Shown: positions 1 through 9,378, counted from the first letter of the stretch. The stretch: DNA of 59,516 nucleotides from Sphingobacterium sp. UBA5670 (GCF_002420705.1 NZ_DIIM01000020.1:72153-131668); one strand, 5' to 3'. Notes: generated by a model from the sequence alone, not told the origin. Numbers and translations: made by a program.

Positions 1-121
1 GCTTTTTTATTTAGAATAATCTAAGGTAAATTAGATAGGCTCAATAGCAGCTGTCAGGAATATTTAGTATATTTAGCATAGTAAATCAATAAGTTAACTA
101 CAAATCTGAGTACTTTACAAG

Positions 122-844
122 ATGAAAAAGAAATCGATCTTCATTATTTTTATGGGTTTAATAGGAATCATGCTTGTGGTTTCCTGCCATTCCGGATCAA
201 AGGAAAACGAAAATCGGATACGGGTAAGTGGCGAAGGAAAAATTAGAATTATGCCGGATCAGGTTACACTAACAATCAACACAGCTTTTACAAAACCTAG
301 GATGATTGACGCTGTTCGAGAAACCCAGGCAACTGTTGATACCGTAATCGCTTTGCTCCAAAAATATGGAAATAAAAAGGAAGATATTAAAACAAGTAGT
401 GTATCTGCAAATAAGGATTATCAGTACATAGGAAATACAACTAAATTTGTAGGCTATCAAGCACAGCAAACGATCGATTTTGTATTACATGATTTGTCCA
501 AATTTACAGAGTTGACCGGTAAATTACTGGAAACCAAGATAAGTGGAATCGGCTCCATAGCCTTCGATCACTCTAAAGCAGATAGTATACTGAGAGAAGC
601 CGATTTAATTGCTTATGATGATGCCTTAAAGTCTGCCAAAAAACTTGCATCTAGGGCAAATGTAGAAATCGGCAAACTATTGTTTCTATCCAACGATGGC
701 AGTGCTTCCAACGAGTCAACAAAGTATCGAACTGGTATGGCCCTGGAGACCTTCAACAAGGCTTACGGTGGCGAAGGCTTTAAAATTGCACCCGAAGTCC
801 TGGAGTTTAAAAGAACAATATTTACCGAATTTGAAATTAAGTAG
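122..844 (+). CDS. SIMPL (DUF541) domain lipoprotein
   Basis: A 240-residue envelope protein. Residues 1-22 form a signal peptide ending in a lipobox (VVSC, Cys22), so it should be lipidated and periplasm-facing. Residues about 33-238 have the SIMPL/DUF541 pattern: an early RVSGEGKIRIMPDQVTLTI strand, a central YQAQQTIDFVLHD segment and a late DDALKSAKKLASRA helix. The family forms periplasmic oligomers of uncertain function; in other bacteria members are linked to oxidative stress and envelope maintenance, but nothing here specifies the role. It is monocistronic, with no gene before it in the window and a 388-bp gap after it. The family call is fairly secure; the function is not known. Confidence 0.85.
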   Translation: MKKKSIFIIFMGLIGIMLVVSCHSGSKENENRIRVSGEGKIRIMPDQVTLTINTAFTKPRMIDAVRETQATVDTVIALLQKYGNKKEDIKTSSVSANKDYQYIGNTTKFVGYQAQQTIDFVLHDLSKFTELTGKLLETKISGIGSIAFDHSKADSILREADLIAYDDALKSAKKLASRANVEIGKLLFLSNDGSASNESTKYRTGMALETFNKAYGGEGFKIAPEVLEFKRTIFTEFEIK

Positions 845-1232
845 CGAACCAGGAGGATAAGGGAACTACCTCTTGTTCTTCAACAAGATGATGCTTATGT
901 AATTTGCTTAATTAGATCTATTCTGTAGTTGGCACTTCAATGTATTAGCAATAATCATACATTGGAGACTTTGAAACATAGTATCTATTTTTTTCGTATA
1001 TTTAATAAATAATTCATATCCAGTTAATATGAGTTTCGTTACTTTATAATGCGATAGTTAATGTAGTCAACGGAGTTAATGTATCTATTATGAAAACGAT
1101 AAACTATTTTTTCCAGCGGATTATATTTAGGATCTTTTTAGGTCGATTTAGTTCATTCTATTCACCATTAAGATTCCACAAAACTTAATTGTTTTAAAAC
1201 GGCATTGAGGTCCGATAATTTTATTTTTATAA
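845..1232. other. Intergenic region without a convincing gene
   Basis: AT-rich 388 bp between two same-strand genes. It holds an inverted repeat (CAATGTAT at 938-945, ATACATTG at 957-964, 11-nt loop) that could be a weak terminator for the SIMPL gene, and two copies of GTTAATGTA near 1057 and 1075. A 32-codon ATG frame at 1090-1188 exists but has no recognisable features and I do not call it a gene. The right end presumably carries the promoter of the GH1 gene. Confidence 0.5.
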
Positions 1233-2567
1233 ATGCTTTTAACCAAAGATGCCTTTGGCAAAGATTTTATTTGGGGAGTTTCTACAGCTGCCTATCAGAT
1301 TGAGGGAGCACATGATTTACATGGAAAGGGTCCTTCTATCTGGGATATATTCGTCAAAAAAAGAAATCGCATATTTCAGAATCAGCACGGCAATGAGGCT
1401 TGTGATTTTTATAATCGCTATGTCCAGGATCTGTATTTGATGAAGGGAATGCATATTCCAAACTATAGATTCTCTTTATCATGGAGCCGTATATTTCCAG
1501 CAGGCATTGGTGAGATAAATCAAGCTGGATTGGACTTTTATGATCGTTTGATCGATCTATCGCTCGAATTAGGGATAACACCCTGGGTTACATTATATCA
1601 TTGGGATCTTCCACATGCATTAGAAAAAAAAGGCGGCTGGGTAAACCGCGAAGTGAAAGATTGGTTTGGAGAGTTTGTTTCCAAATGTGTCGATGTCTTT
1701 GGTGATCGCGTCAAGAATTGGATGGTGTTGAATGAACCTACCGTATTCACCGCTGCGGGCTATTTTTTTGGTGTACATGCGCCAGAAAGAAAAGGTCTCG
1801 GTAATTTTTTGGCGGCAGCGCATCATGCAGCCCTAGCCCAGGCTCACGGTGGAAGGATCATAAAGTCATTGCTGCCCGATAGTGATGTAGGAACGACTTT
1901 CTCCTGTTCTCATGTCGAGCCATTCACAACGAAAGAAAGAGACATTATCGCGGCGAAGAAAGCCGACGTTTTGCTCAATCGTCTTTTTATAGAGCCCTTA
2001 TTAGGAATGGGCTACCCGACCAAGGAGATCAAGATACTGAATAGAATTGAAAAGTACATGCAGGCCGATGATGAAAGGGATCTGAAATTTGACATGGACT
2101 TTATTGGTGTACAGAATTATACACGGGAGATTATACGATATGCGATGTTTGTTCCTTACCTTCAGGCAAAAATTGTATCAGCCAAGGAGCGTAAAGTTGA
2201 AATGACCGAAATGAACTGGGAAGTTTATCCAGCTTCGATCTATCATATGCTCAAGAAATTTAGTGCCTATCCCAATATTCCTCCCTTAATCGTTACCGAG
2301 AATGGCGCGGCATTTCCAGATCAAATCGAAAATGAGCTTGTTCACGATCCCAAAAGGTTAGACTATCTGCAGCAGGCTTTACATCAAGTGTATCGAGCGA
2401 AGCAAGAGGGGATCAATGTCAAAGGATACTTTGTATGGACCTTTCTTGACAACTTCGAATGGGCCGAGGGATATCGGCCAAGATTTGGACTGGTGTATGT
2501 TGATTTCAAAAATCAACAGCGTATTATAAAATCCTCCGGTCATTGGTATGCAGACTTCTTAAGATAA
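1233..2567 (+). CDS. Family GH1 beta-glucosidase / 6-phospho-beta-glucosidase-like
   Basis: A 444-residue retaining glycosidase that hydrolyses beta-glucosides. The whole chain is one GH1 TIM barrel: the N-terminal signature FIWGVSTAAYQIEGA (residues 12-26), the acid/base glutamate in WMVLNEPTVF (Glu168), the nucleophile in LIVTENGAA (Glu356), and the C-terminal FVWTFLDNFEWAEGY substrate-binding motif. There is no signal peptide, so it is cytoplasmic and probably acts on imported short oligosaccharides. The Trp-Ala-Glu-Gly-Tyr near the C-terminus resembles plain beta-glucosidases more than the 6-phospho branch. No transporter or polysaccharide-utilisation gene is adjacent, so the natural substrate cannot be read from context. 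It converges with the next gene, leaving 9 bp. Confidence 0.93.
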   Translation: MLLTKDAFGKDFIWGVSTAAYQIEGAHDLHGKGPSIWDIFVKKRNRIFQNQHGNEACDFYNRYVQDLYLMKGMHIPNYRFSLSWSRIFPAGIGEINQAGLDFYDRLIDLSLELGITPWVTLYHWDLPHALEKKGGWVNREVKDWFGEFVSKCVDVFGDRVKNWMVLNEPTVFTAAGYFFGVHAPERKGLGNFLAAAHHAALAQAHGGRIIKSLLPDSDVGTTFSCSHVEPFTTKERDIIAAKKADVLLNRLFIEPLLGMGYPTKEIKILNRIEKYMQADDERDLKFDMDFIGVQNYTREIIRYAMFVPYLQAKIVSAKERKVEMTEMNWEVYPASIYHMLKKFSAYPNIPPLIVTENGAAFPDQIENELVHDPKRLDYLQQALHQVYRAKQEGINVKGYFVWTFLDNFEWAEGYRPRFGLVYVDFKNQQRIIKSSGHWYADFLR

Positions 2568-2576
2568 TTGGAATGC

Positions 2577-3398
2577 TTAATTATCTTTATGACGAGATGC
2601 AATATTCGTAATTTTCAATAAAACTATTCCCAGAAATAATGCCGCAACGATAATGAGTATGGTCACTCGGGTATTCCTTCCATTATCTGCCCAGAAATAC
2701 TGTGATAGTCCAGCTAAAACACATGGCACAGCGATAACGATAAGTTTAACCCAATACACCCGGTCTTCTTCCTTACGGATAATCTTTGTTTCGACAGCAG
2801 CTAAAACAGCTGCCTTGTTCTTTTTAAGATAGGTGAGAATCATTTCAATTTCGTCTCCACGCAATTCGCGGGGACGTATTATCTTTTCTTTCAATGCAAT
2901 AAGTAAAGTTTTACCATCTCGTTGGACTGAAACAATATCAGCCATTGGAAAGCGTTTTTTATACCCCATAGGATTCATGGCGTAACCTTTATAATCACTG
3001 TTTTCCGGACATAGACAGACAAAATAATCCGAACTCATGGAGAAGATCACATCGGAATACTCCCGTTTGGTTTCTTTCCATACATCGATAGCTGGTTTAA
3101 TGGCGGCCAGCAATAGGCATTGAAAAATAAATATACCAAAGGACAGGCTGAATATCCATGACAAAGAAAATGAAAGGGCTAAAAAACCAATGACAAACCA
3201 GATTAGATTCGACCAAAAGTCAATTTTGCGTTGCAAAAGATAGAAAATAATGACACAGATGACTGGGGCAATGCTGGCTTTCCAATCCCAAAATATACTC
3301 ACGATTCCAAAAATTGAAAACAGCGCATAACACACTAGCTGAAAGTATGCTGACTTCCGCTGAAAATTAGTTCTTTTAATTTCAATGATATTTTTCAA
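2577..3398 (-). CDS. Hypothetical membrane protein with PH-like central domain
   Basis: 273 residues with no family I can name. Hydrophobic segments lie at about 20-38, 42-58, 62-80 and 84-100. A soluble block of about 110-200 contains beta-rich stretches (DIVSVQRDGKTLLIAL) like the PH-like folds found in small bacterial membrane proteins, and two more membrane helices follow at about 213-232 and 240-262. The start is TTG at 3398; no in-frame ATG gives the first helices, which makes the start uncertain. It is divergent from the next gene, which also combines membrane helices with a short beta domain, so the two may have related roles. That is an inference from layout only. Confidence 0.55.
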   Translation of the reverse strand: MKNIIEIKRTNFQRKSAYFQLVCYALFSIFGIVSIFWDWKASIAPVICVIIFYLLQRKIDFWSNLIWFVIGFLALSFSLSWIFSLSFGIFIFQCLLLAAIKPAIDVWKETKREYSDVIFSMSSDYFVCLCPENSDYKGYAMNPMGYKKRFPMADIVSVQRDGKTLLIALKEKIIRPRELRGDEIEMILTYLKKNKAAVLAAVETKIIRKEEDRVYWVKLIVIAVPCVLAGLSQYFWADNGRNTRVTILIIVAALFLGIVLLKITNIASRHKDN

Positions 3399-3506
3399 TG
3401 TGTTCTTTAATAAAAGAAAAAAATCTCTTTAGCTAATATATCTTTGATTGCATAAATATAAATATCTTTAGTAAATATAAATGCGTAAAAAATACAAAGC
3501 ACGACA

Positions 3507-4022
3507 ATGAAAACTTTTCAATTTAAATCCCATCAGGTAAAAAAGGGTCTGATTTTCGGATTCGGTTACCTAATTGTTGTATTTATCCTATGCTGTTTAA
3601 TTTTTGGCGGGATAAATGGGCTCGCTGATGCGGTCAACAATTTTGGTTCGGCGAAAGGCCTTGGCATCTTGGTTGCTGTAATCGTAATCGGGCCGCTCAT
3701 TATACTATTGCAATTCATCAATCCTAAGATCGAAATACAAGTTGACAAAGATAAGTTGTCTATTAAACAGCCGAAAAAGGAGGACAAAGTTATCCTGCTA
3801 GCTGTCATTGATAAGATGGAAATTAATCACGCTTTGGTCAATCAGCTTCAACTATTCGACAACAATGGACAGTTGCTAACGTCGATCCACCCGCAGAACG
3901 ATATGAATGTTATTTTCGCCATCGCAGATGCCATCGCGCAGCATGGCGGATTTATACAAAAAAAGGGAAACAAAAAAATCTTTGGCAATCCTGTTGAAAC
4001 CATCTCCTATTTGAGACAATAA
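3507..4022 (+). CDS. Hypothetical two-helix membrane protein
   Basis: 171 residues: a short charged N-terminus, two transmembrane helices (about 16-36 and 50-69), then a cytoplasmic beta-rich tail (KIEIQVDKDKLSIKQPKKE onward, about 75-165) resembling a PH-like domain. No catalytic motif is visible. ATG at 3507 is the only reasonable start. It is followed after 18 bp by the DUF2809 gene, so the two are probably cotranscribed. It is divergent from the 273-residue membrane protein that has a comparable helix-plus-beta design. Function unknown. Confidence 0.6.
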   Translation: MKTFQFKSHQVKKGLIFGFGYLIVVFILCCLIFGGINGLADAVNNFGSAKGLGILVAVIVIGPLIILLQFINPKIEIQVDKDKLSIKQPKKEDKVILLAVIDKMEINHALVNQLQLFDNNGQLLTSIHPQNDMNVIFAIADAIAQHGGFIQKKGNKKIFGNPVETISYLRQ

Positions 4023-4040
4023 CGATAAAGACTGGATCTC

Positions 4041-4433
4041 GTGAAGAGGATGACAAAAATTCAATATCTATTTTTAGCGGGTTTGACTATACTCTTGGGT
4101 TTGCTCTCACGCAAAATATCAGTCATACCAACCATTACTGGAGATGTGCTTTATGCGGTGATGATTTATTGGCTGTCGCGGTTTTTATTTACGGGAAAAT
4201 CAGTGTTATTTTCTCTTGTGGCTACAATCATTTTTTGTTTTAGCATCGAGTTTTTACAACTTGTACAATATCCATTACTTAGATCGATAAGAAGCAATCC
4301 CCTATTGCGGTTAGTATTTGGCCAGGGTTTTCTATGGTCAGATCTAGTCGCGTATTGTATCGGAGCAATAGGTGCTGCTTTATGGGACTTCATGAGATCT
4401 CGAAAAACAGACATGTCAGACAAAGCGGCATAA
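4041..4433 (+). CDS. DUF2809 family membrane protein
   Basis: 130 residues made almost entirely of four membrane helices (about 9-27, 35-52, 55-75, 98-118). The arrangement matches DUF2809, a family of small integral membrane proteins of unknown function: the early GLLSRK motif, GDVLYAVMIYWLSRFLF in the second helix, the FSIEFLQLVQYPLLRSIR element, and a late GQGFLWSDLVAYCIGA. The start is GTG at 4041; a downstream ATG at 4050 (third codon after) would give nearly the same protein. It lies 18 bp behind the two-helix membrane gene and converges with the VOC gene. Confidence 0.8.
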   Translation: MKRMTKIQYLFLAGLTILLGLLSRKISVIPTITGDVLYAVMIYWLSRFLFTGKSVLFSLVATIIFCFSIEFLQLVQYPLLRSIRSNPLLRLVFGQGFLWSDLVAYCIGAIGAALWDFMRSRKTDMSDKAA

Positions 4434-4457
4434 ATAACAAAGTCTAGGATAATAGCT

Positions 4458-4976
4458 TTACTTGGTGGTTTTTGCACCCATATCCTTTCCCATCTTTTCG
4501 TAAACAACATCATTAGGCTGCCAAAGTTCTATTTTATTACCTTCGATGTCCATGATATGAACAAATTTACCATAGTCAAATGATTCGATCGTATCAAGTA
4601 CAGTGACTCCCTCTTTTTTCAATGCTTCGACCAATAACTCCATGTTCTCTACACGATAATTGATCATAAAGTCTTTATCTGAGGGGGCAAAATAAGTTGT
4701 ATTTTCTTTAAAAGGGCTCCATTGCGTAAATCCTTTTTTTGTACTATCACCCCCTTGATACCACTCAAATACGGCGCCATACGAATTTGTCGTTAGGCCT
4801 AAATGCTCTGCGTACCAGGCCCTGAGTTTTTTGGGATCCTTGCACTTAAAGAAAACTCCACCAATTCCGGTCACTCTTTTTAACGCCGTGGTTCCACTCG
4901 GATGTGTCAGGTTATTAAAAGCATATCCCATTCCAAATGCCAATAAAATAGTTCCGACAAATAAGGCTCTTTTCAT
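4458..4976 (-). CDS. VOC (glyoxalase/bleomycin-resistance) family protein with N-terminal signal
   Basis: 172 residues. Residues about 33-160 form one vicinal-oxygen-chelate module, recognisable by VFFKCKDPKKLRAWYAEHLG, the FEWYQGGD turn, a repeated beta-alpha-beta pattern and the closing HIMDIEGNKIELWQP with its metal-ligand-type Glu. VOC proteins are metal-binding enzymes or resistance proteins; the substrate is not apparent. The unusual point is residues 1-25 (MKRALFVGTILLAFGMGYAF), a signal peptide or membrane anchor, whereas most of these proteins are cytoplasmic. ATG at 4976 fits the coding frame. It is divergent from the threonine aldolase gene. Confidence 0.85.
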   Translation of the reverse strand: MKRALFVGTILLAFGMGYAFNNLTHPSGTTALKRVTGIGGVFFKCKDPKKLRAWYAEHLGLTTNSYGAVFEWYQGGDSTKKGFTQWSPFKENTTYFAPSDKDFMINYRVENMELLVEALKKEGVTVLDTIESFDYGKFVHIMDIEGNKIELWQPNDVVYEKMGKDMGAKTTK

Positions 4977-5202
4977 TATACAATACGATTACATAAAACT
5001 TGATTCAAATCTCTTTCGAATTTAATCAATAGTTGGATAAAAGACGTAAATCTCTTGAGTTTTTATCCATGTTTTCCCTACAGAGATTCGTGAAAAACGA
5101 GATTGTATTTATACATTTGAATTTCATAAGGTTCGCCCTATTACGGAAGGAACAACTTTAGATAAATTACTGATAGCTAATGCGTTTATAATCGATAGAT
5201 TT

Positions 5203-6228
5203 ATGTATAACTTTAAAAATGATTATTCAGAAGGTGCACATCCCCGCATTTTAGAGAAACTTGTTGAAACCAATTTGATACAGCAATTGGGTTATGGAGA
5301 GGATGATTATTCGAAAGAAGCAAAAACGATTTTAAGGAATAAGATTGATAACCAACGTGCTGTTATCCATTTTTTATCTGGGGGAACACAAACGAATCTG
5401 CTTGTTATATCGTTTCTCTTACGTGTACATGAGGCAGTGATTAGTGCAAAAACAGGGCATATATCTGCCAATGAAACTGGTGCTATAGAAGCAACTGGAC
5501 ATAAAGTCATTACCGTTGAAACAGTGGACGGAAAATTGACACCTGAAGATATCATCAAAACATTAAACGACCATGCTTTGGCCCCACATGTGGTAAAGCC
5601 ACGGATAGTTTATATTTCTAATTCGACTGAAATCGGCACGATATATTCTTTAGCGGAGTTAAAAGCGCTATACCTATGCTGTCAGCAGCAGAAACTGTTG
5701 CTTTACTTGGATGGTGCACGCCTAGGTCATGCCTTGACAGCAGAAAACAACGATCTAACATTTGCAGCTATCGCGAAGTACAGTGATGTTTTCTATATTG
5801 GTGGAACAAAAAATGGTGCGCTTTTAGGAGAAGCAGTTGTGTTTAATCACCCCGATTTAGCGCAGGATTTTGATTATGCAATTAAGCAGAAGGGAGCTCT
5901 GCTTGCTAAAGGCAGAATGCTTTCCATTCAATTTCTAGTGCTATTTAAAGATGATCTGTATTTTGAACTGGCATTAAAAGCAAATTCATTTGCAATGCGG
6001 ATGGCAAAGGCCATCAAAGAAAAAGGATATTCCTTTCTAACAGAATCCACGACAAATCAGATTTTCCCAATTTTACCTAAATCGGTCATTAATACACTGC
6101 TTTTGAATTATCAATTTTATATATGGAAGGAAATAGATCATGATCATGCAGCAATCCGTTTGATTACCTCCTGGGCCACAGACGAGACACAGGTCGAAAA
6201 TTTCATAAACGACATACTAAATTCATAG
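5203..6228 (+). CDS. Low-specificity L-threonine aldolase-like PLP enzyme (beta-eliminating lyase family)
   Basis: 341 residues of the fold-type I PLP family that cleaves threonine or allo-threonine to glycine and acetaldehyde. Seen in the sequence: the N-terminal NDYSEGAHPRILEKL, the cofactor-pocket FLSGGTQTNL (about 58-66), the YLDGARLGHAL segment with the PLP-binding Asp (about 168-177), and FYIGGTKNGAL with the probable Schiff-base Lys203. Length matches bacterial aldolases. It stands alone, divergent from the VOC gene across a 226-bp gap, and ends at a shared hairpin with aqpZ. Substrate specificity cannot be read from sequence. Confidence 0.88.
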   Translation: MYNFKNDYSEGAHPRILEKLVETNLIQQLGYGEDDYSKEAKTILRNKIDNQRAVIHFLSGGTQTNLLVISFLLRVHEAVISAKTGHISANETGAIEATGHKVITVETVDGKLTPEDIIKTLNDHALAPHVVKPRIVYISNSTEIGTIYSLAELKALYLCCQQQKLLLYLDGARLGHALTAENNDLTFAAIAKYSDVFYIGGTKNGALLGEAVVFNHPDLAQDFDYAIKQKGALLAKGRMLSIQFLVLFKDDLYFELALKANSFAMRMAKAIKEKGYSFLTESTTNQIFPILPKSVINTLLLNYQFYIWKEIDHDHAAIRLITSWATDETQVENFINDILNS

Positions 6229-6268
6229 TTGGCTCAGCACCTTGCTTATGTATACCATAAACGAAAAT

Positions 6269-6298
6269 GCCCAATAAGTATCCATATACTTATTGGGC
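6269..6298. terminator. Bidirectional hairpin between threonine aldolase and aqpZ
   Basis: A perfect 13-bp stem (GCCCAATAAGTAT and ATACTTATTGGGC) with a CCAT loop sits between two convergent genes, 41 bp after one stop codon and 23 bp from the other. A short T-run follows on the minus strand (ATTTTC). The position and stem support transcription termination from both sides. Confidence 0.75.
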
Positions 6299-6320
6299 GT
6301 TTCCTATAAAATTAAAAAGG

Positions 6321-7037
6321 CTAATCTTTAGGCTCCAATGCTTTCCATACTCCTGCTGCTACAGCTGCTCCTACGAGAGGCGCAACAATAAACAGCCAAA
6401 GCTGTGATAATGCCTGACCACCGGCCAGAACTGCGGGTCCAAATGAACGGGCAGGATTAACCGATGTACCTGTCACCGGAATGGCTACTAAATGGATCAG
6501 AAGCAGTGTAAAACCGATAGCGAGTCCGGCCATTGTACTATTGCCCACCTTCGAAGTCGTTGCCAGGATCACAAATAAAAAGATAAAAGTTAATACAGCT
6601 TCAATCAGAAAGGCCGAAACAGTACCATATTCGTTTTGATAGCCCTTACCCCAGCCGTTTGAACCATAAGCCCACTCACCTGCGGTAAATCCGCCCAATT
6701 GCCCGCTTAAAATCTGCTGGAGCACAAATGCGCCCAAGAGCGCACCGATAAATTGAGCGACAATATAGACGATTGCATCCTTGGCAGACATTCTTCCTGC
6801 CAATAATACGCCAACTGTCACCGCAGGGTTAATATGACAGCCAGAAATTCCTCCGATTGCGTAGGCGAAAACGACAACCGATAGACCAAAAGCGACGGCA
6901 ATACCCAAGAGCCCCAGCCCGGAAAGCCCACCCATGGTGTTGGCTCCTGCAATAGCGGCTGCTCCACAGCCAAAAAGCACCAAACCAAATGTTCCAATGA
7001 GTTCGGCGACAAATTTTGAAGATGATTTAATTTCCAT
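6321..7037 (-). CDS. aqpZ: Aquaporin Z-like water channel
   Basis: 238 residues, the normal length for an inner-membrane aquaporin. Six membrane helices and the two half-helices with NPA boxes are visible: GCHINPAVTVGVLLAGR (about 66-82) and TGTSVNPARSFGPAV (about 190-204), the second carrying the selectivity-filter arginine. The N-terminal VAELIGTFGLVLFGCGAAA is the family signature. The water-specific AqpZ type, without the extra loop residues of glycerol facilitators, is the best match. It is monocistronic with its own 126-bp upstream region. Confidence 0.93.
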   Translation of the reverse strand: MEIKSSSKFVAELIGTFGLVLFGCGAAAIAGANTMGGLSGLGLLGIAVAFGLSVVVFAYAIGGISGCHINPAVTVGVLLAGRMSAKDAIVYIVAQFIGALLGAFVLQQILSGQLGGFTAGEWAYGSNGWGKGYQNEYGTVSAFLIEAVLTFIFLFVILATTSKVGNSTMAGLAIGFTLLLIHLVAIPVTGTSVNPARSFGPAVLAGGQALSQLWLFIVAPLVGAAVAAGVWKALEPKD

Positions 7038-7133
7038 ATGAATCTGTTTATAACTTAGTTAACTCTAATTTAATCATTTTCCATATAAAATTATACTGCT
7101 AAATAAATTATTGTAGAACAATATCCACACAGG

Positions 7134-7158
7134 TAAAAAAAGAACTCAAATAAGAGTT
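7134..7158 (-). terminator. Possible terminator of the exopolysaccharide-type operon
   Basis: On the minus strand, just after the DUF4838 stop codon, AACTC and GAGTT form a 5-bp stem with a 6-nt loop, followed by a run of seven T. The stem is short, so this is a modest candidate, but its position at the end of five tightly packed genes fits. Confidence 0.45.
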
Positions 7159-7163
7159 ATAAA

Positions 7164-9377
7164 TTAATTTAGCCAGATTTCATCACACGCGATAAGTGCC
7201 TTTCGCTTCGGATGGTACCTCCATTCGGGTAATTTTGGCAATGGCTCAGCATAAACCTTGACCACTTTGATACGATCATTTATTAATGCGCGATAACGGA
7301 CCTTCTCCAAGGTATAATCTTCTTCTACAGATTCAAGCTTATGGAAAAGTACTTCCTGAAAATCTGTTCCATTCTTAGACACAGAAATCCTGATTTCCTT
7401 CGGTGGAAATATCCAATGTCTGGCATCTTTTAGAAAATTAAGCTCAATGGTATCTATTTGTCTCTCCTGTTTAAAATCAAAAGAGATATCCATTGGATCA
7501 CCATTCCACAACAGCCAATTATAACTATAATCCATATATCCGGGTACACTGTCCGTTAGCGTCTTCAGCCCGTTAGCAGGGAAAGAAGCATCAAACGGGT
7601 AATTTAATTTTATAGTTGCATCCGAGGCTTTGTTTGCTCTAACGCCAGCGTTGAATATCTCCGTCCACTCATTTGCATAGCCATCGGGCGATACACCACC
7701 TTCGGCGAGCTCCACGACGCCTAGTCTTTTAGCATCTTCAACAAATTGTTTTACTTTACGGCTGACATTGGGTCTTACCTTCCAGCGTCCCTCCTCTTGC
7801 TCAAATATACCGTGTTGATGTGGGCCATAAAATCTGGCTTGTTGCAAATACGTATAATCCAATCCCAATCCAATGCGTCTGACACGCGACTCCAATATTG
7901 GATTTCCTTCACTGGCAACTTCGGCCTTTTCCAATAAAGTACTATACCGGTCCATGGCTTCTGGACTTAAAAAGTCCTTTCTATTGTCAATCGGATTTCC
8001 ATAGATGGACAAAGCTGACGATGCACCGGGCAAATAATTCCTTCGTTGATCGAGATAGGCTTTGATAAACGGTCCCGCCTTGCCATAATAGCCCTCCATA
8101 AACTCGTCGGTTAGCTGCTTTTCTGAAAGCCCTGTATTCCAGGCGAGGTTAGCCAATATATAGGCATTTAGCTCCGCCATATCGCTATAGGTGCCGCCGC
8201 CACCCTGCAAAAAAACTCCCTCCACACCCTGTGACTTCAAGTACTGCAAACTCGGCTGCATCGTGCCTTGAATCGGAAAAGGTGCAAGGTAATTGGTAAA
8301 CTGTGTCAGATAATCCCATACAAATACATGTTTAGCCTTAGCTTTCCAAGCGCCCAATTGTCTACGGAATGTTGCCGCAGAAGGCTCACTCTCCATGTCA
8401 TTTTTTCTAAAAGCATCGATATTACTTAAAATAACGGTGACATTATCTGCAACACGGAGCTGTGCTGGAGCATTTGCAGATTCCAGATAGGCCAGTGTAG
8501 TAAATTTCTTGTCGGGAAATTGAGCAGCGACTCGATTTACGAAACGTATCAATGAACCCTGTGGCCCGCCTTCTTTCTTATCTATAGCCTGGCAATGATC
8601 ACAGGTACAGCTTCCGATATCATCATTGGGCGCAATGGACCAGTAGATAGCCGCCGGATTTTCGAGCATCTTTTGTTTAAAATAGGCTACCGTGTGACGA
8701 AAAACTTCTTCATTGGATAAACAGAGTTGAATGGGCTGGCGTCTCCCATCATATAAAGAATAATATTCCGGATGATTTTTAAAATAAATTGATGGCGGTA
8801 ATATTTTGCTAAAGTTATGCCCCCAGTCGCCCCATCTTTCCTCCAGATTATGCAATCCATACCAATCCATATACTCCTGATCTAATTCTACAGGGAAATA
8901 AACCTCTCTAAACTTAAAATCGGGTTTGGCATAAATCTTTAAGTCTGAATCTACAGCTAATAGCGTTAATTTGGGGATATATGTATTTCCCTTGCCTGTA
9001 TACCATTTTCTCCCGCCTATAATATCCCTTACATACCGATAGGCTGCAAACAATACACCTTTGCCACTTCCTTTGATATTGATACTATTCCCTACAGCTT
9101 GAATGGAATAACTATCCTCAGGGAATGCACTGCTTATAGGCACTTTCTCTAAAAAAATGGAACGGGTTCCTTCCAATTTAGACCCTACCGCAAATTTTGC
9201 CCCCGTGCTTTCAGCTGTAAATGAGTTGATAACCTCTACAGCTTTTTGTAAAAGAGGATCCTGCATATTGGCATGGATTACATAATCCGTACTTCCTTTT
9301 TCAACCAAAGTAATTCTTTCCTTACCTTGAACTATCGTAACAATAGACAATAAGCATAACATAAACTTCCACATCAT
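7164..9377 (-). CDS. DUF4838 secreted glycoside-hydrolase-like protein
   Basis: 737 residues with a signal peptide (1-18). Residues about 20-130 resemble the small N-terminal domain of alpha-glucuronidases and hexosaminidases (GVLFAAYRYVRDIIGGRKWY). Residues about 145-440 match DUF4838, a TIM-barrel-like module with WSIAPNDDIGSCTCDHC and its Cys cluster near 253-263. The C-terminal 120 residues (DISFDFKQERQIDTIELNF) look like an F5/8-type carbohydrate-binding beta-sandwich. The activity of DUF4838 is not established; glycan cleavage is an inference. It starts 1 bp after the outer-membrane barrel gene and closes the operon, so it likely acts on the polymer made by the GT2 synthase. Confidence 0.82.
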   Translation of the reverse strand: MMWKFMLCLLSIVTIVQGKERITLVEKGSTDYVIHANMQDPLLQKAVEVINSFTAESTGAKFAVGSKLEGTRSIFLEKVPISSAFPEDSYSIQAVGNSINIKGSGKGVLFAAYRYVRDIIGGRKWYTGKGNTYIPKLTLLAVDSDLKIYAKPDFKFREVYFPVELDQEYMDWYGLHNLEERWGDWGHNFSKILPPSIYFKNHPEYYSLYDGRRQPIQLCLSNEEVFRHTVAYFKQKMLENPAAIYWSIAPNDDIGSCTCDHCQAIDKKEGGPQGSLIRFVNRVAAQFPDKKFTTLAYLESANAPAQLRVADNVTVILSNIDAFRKNDMESEPSAATFRRQLGAWKAKAKHVFVWDYLTQFTNYLAPFPIQGTMQPSLQYLKSQGVEGVFLQGGGGTYSDMAELNAYILANLAWNTGLSEKQLTDEFMEGYYGKAGPFIKAYLDQRRNYLPGASSALSIYGNPIDNRKDFLSPEAMDRYSTLLEKAEVASEGNPILESRVRRIGLGLDYTYLQQARFYGPHQHGIFEQEEGRWKVRPNVSRKVKQFVEDAKRLGVVELAEGGVSPDGYANEWTEIFNAGVRANKASDATIKLNYPFDASFPANGLKTLTDSVPGYMDYSYNWLLWNGDPMDISFDFKQERQIDTIELNFLKDARHWIFPPKEIRISVSKNGTDFQEVLFHKLESVEEDYTLEKVRYRALINDRIKVVKVYAEPLPKLPEWRYHPKRKALIACDEIWLN

Positions 9378-9378
9378 A

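Noticed and set aside
1090..1188. 32-codon frame in the 845-1232 spacer
   Set aside because: Short, no promoter or family evidence, and composition like the surrounding AT-rich spacer.
4831..5025. Plus-strand frame opposite the VOC gene start
   Set aside because: It is the complement of a signal-peptide and VOC coding stretch and has no independent support.
7746..7937. Plus-strand frame inside the DUF4838 gene
   Set aside because: Antisense shadow of a long, well-supported coding region.
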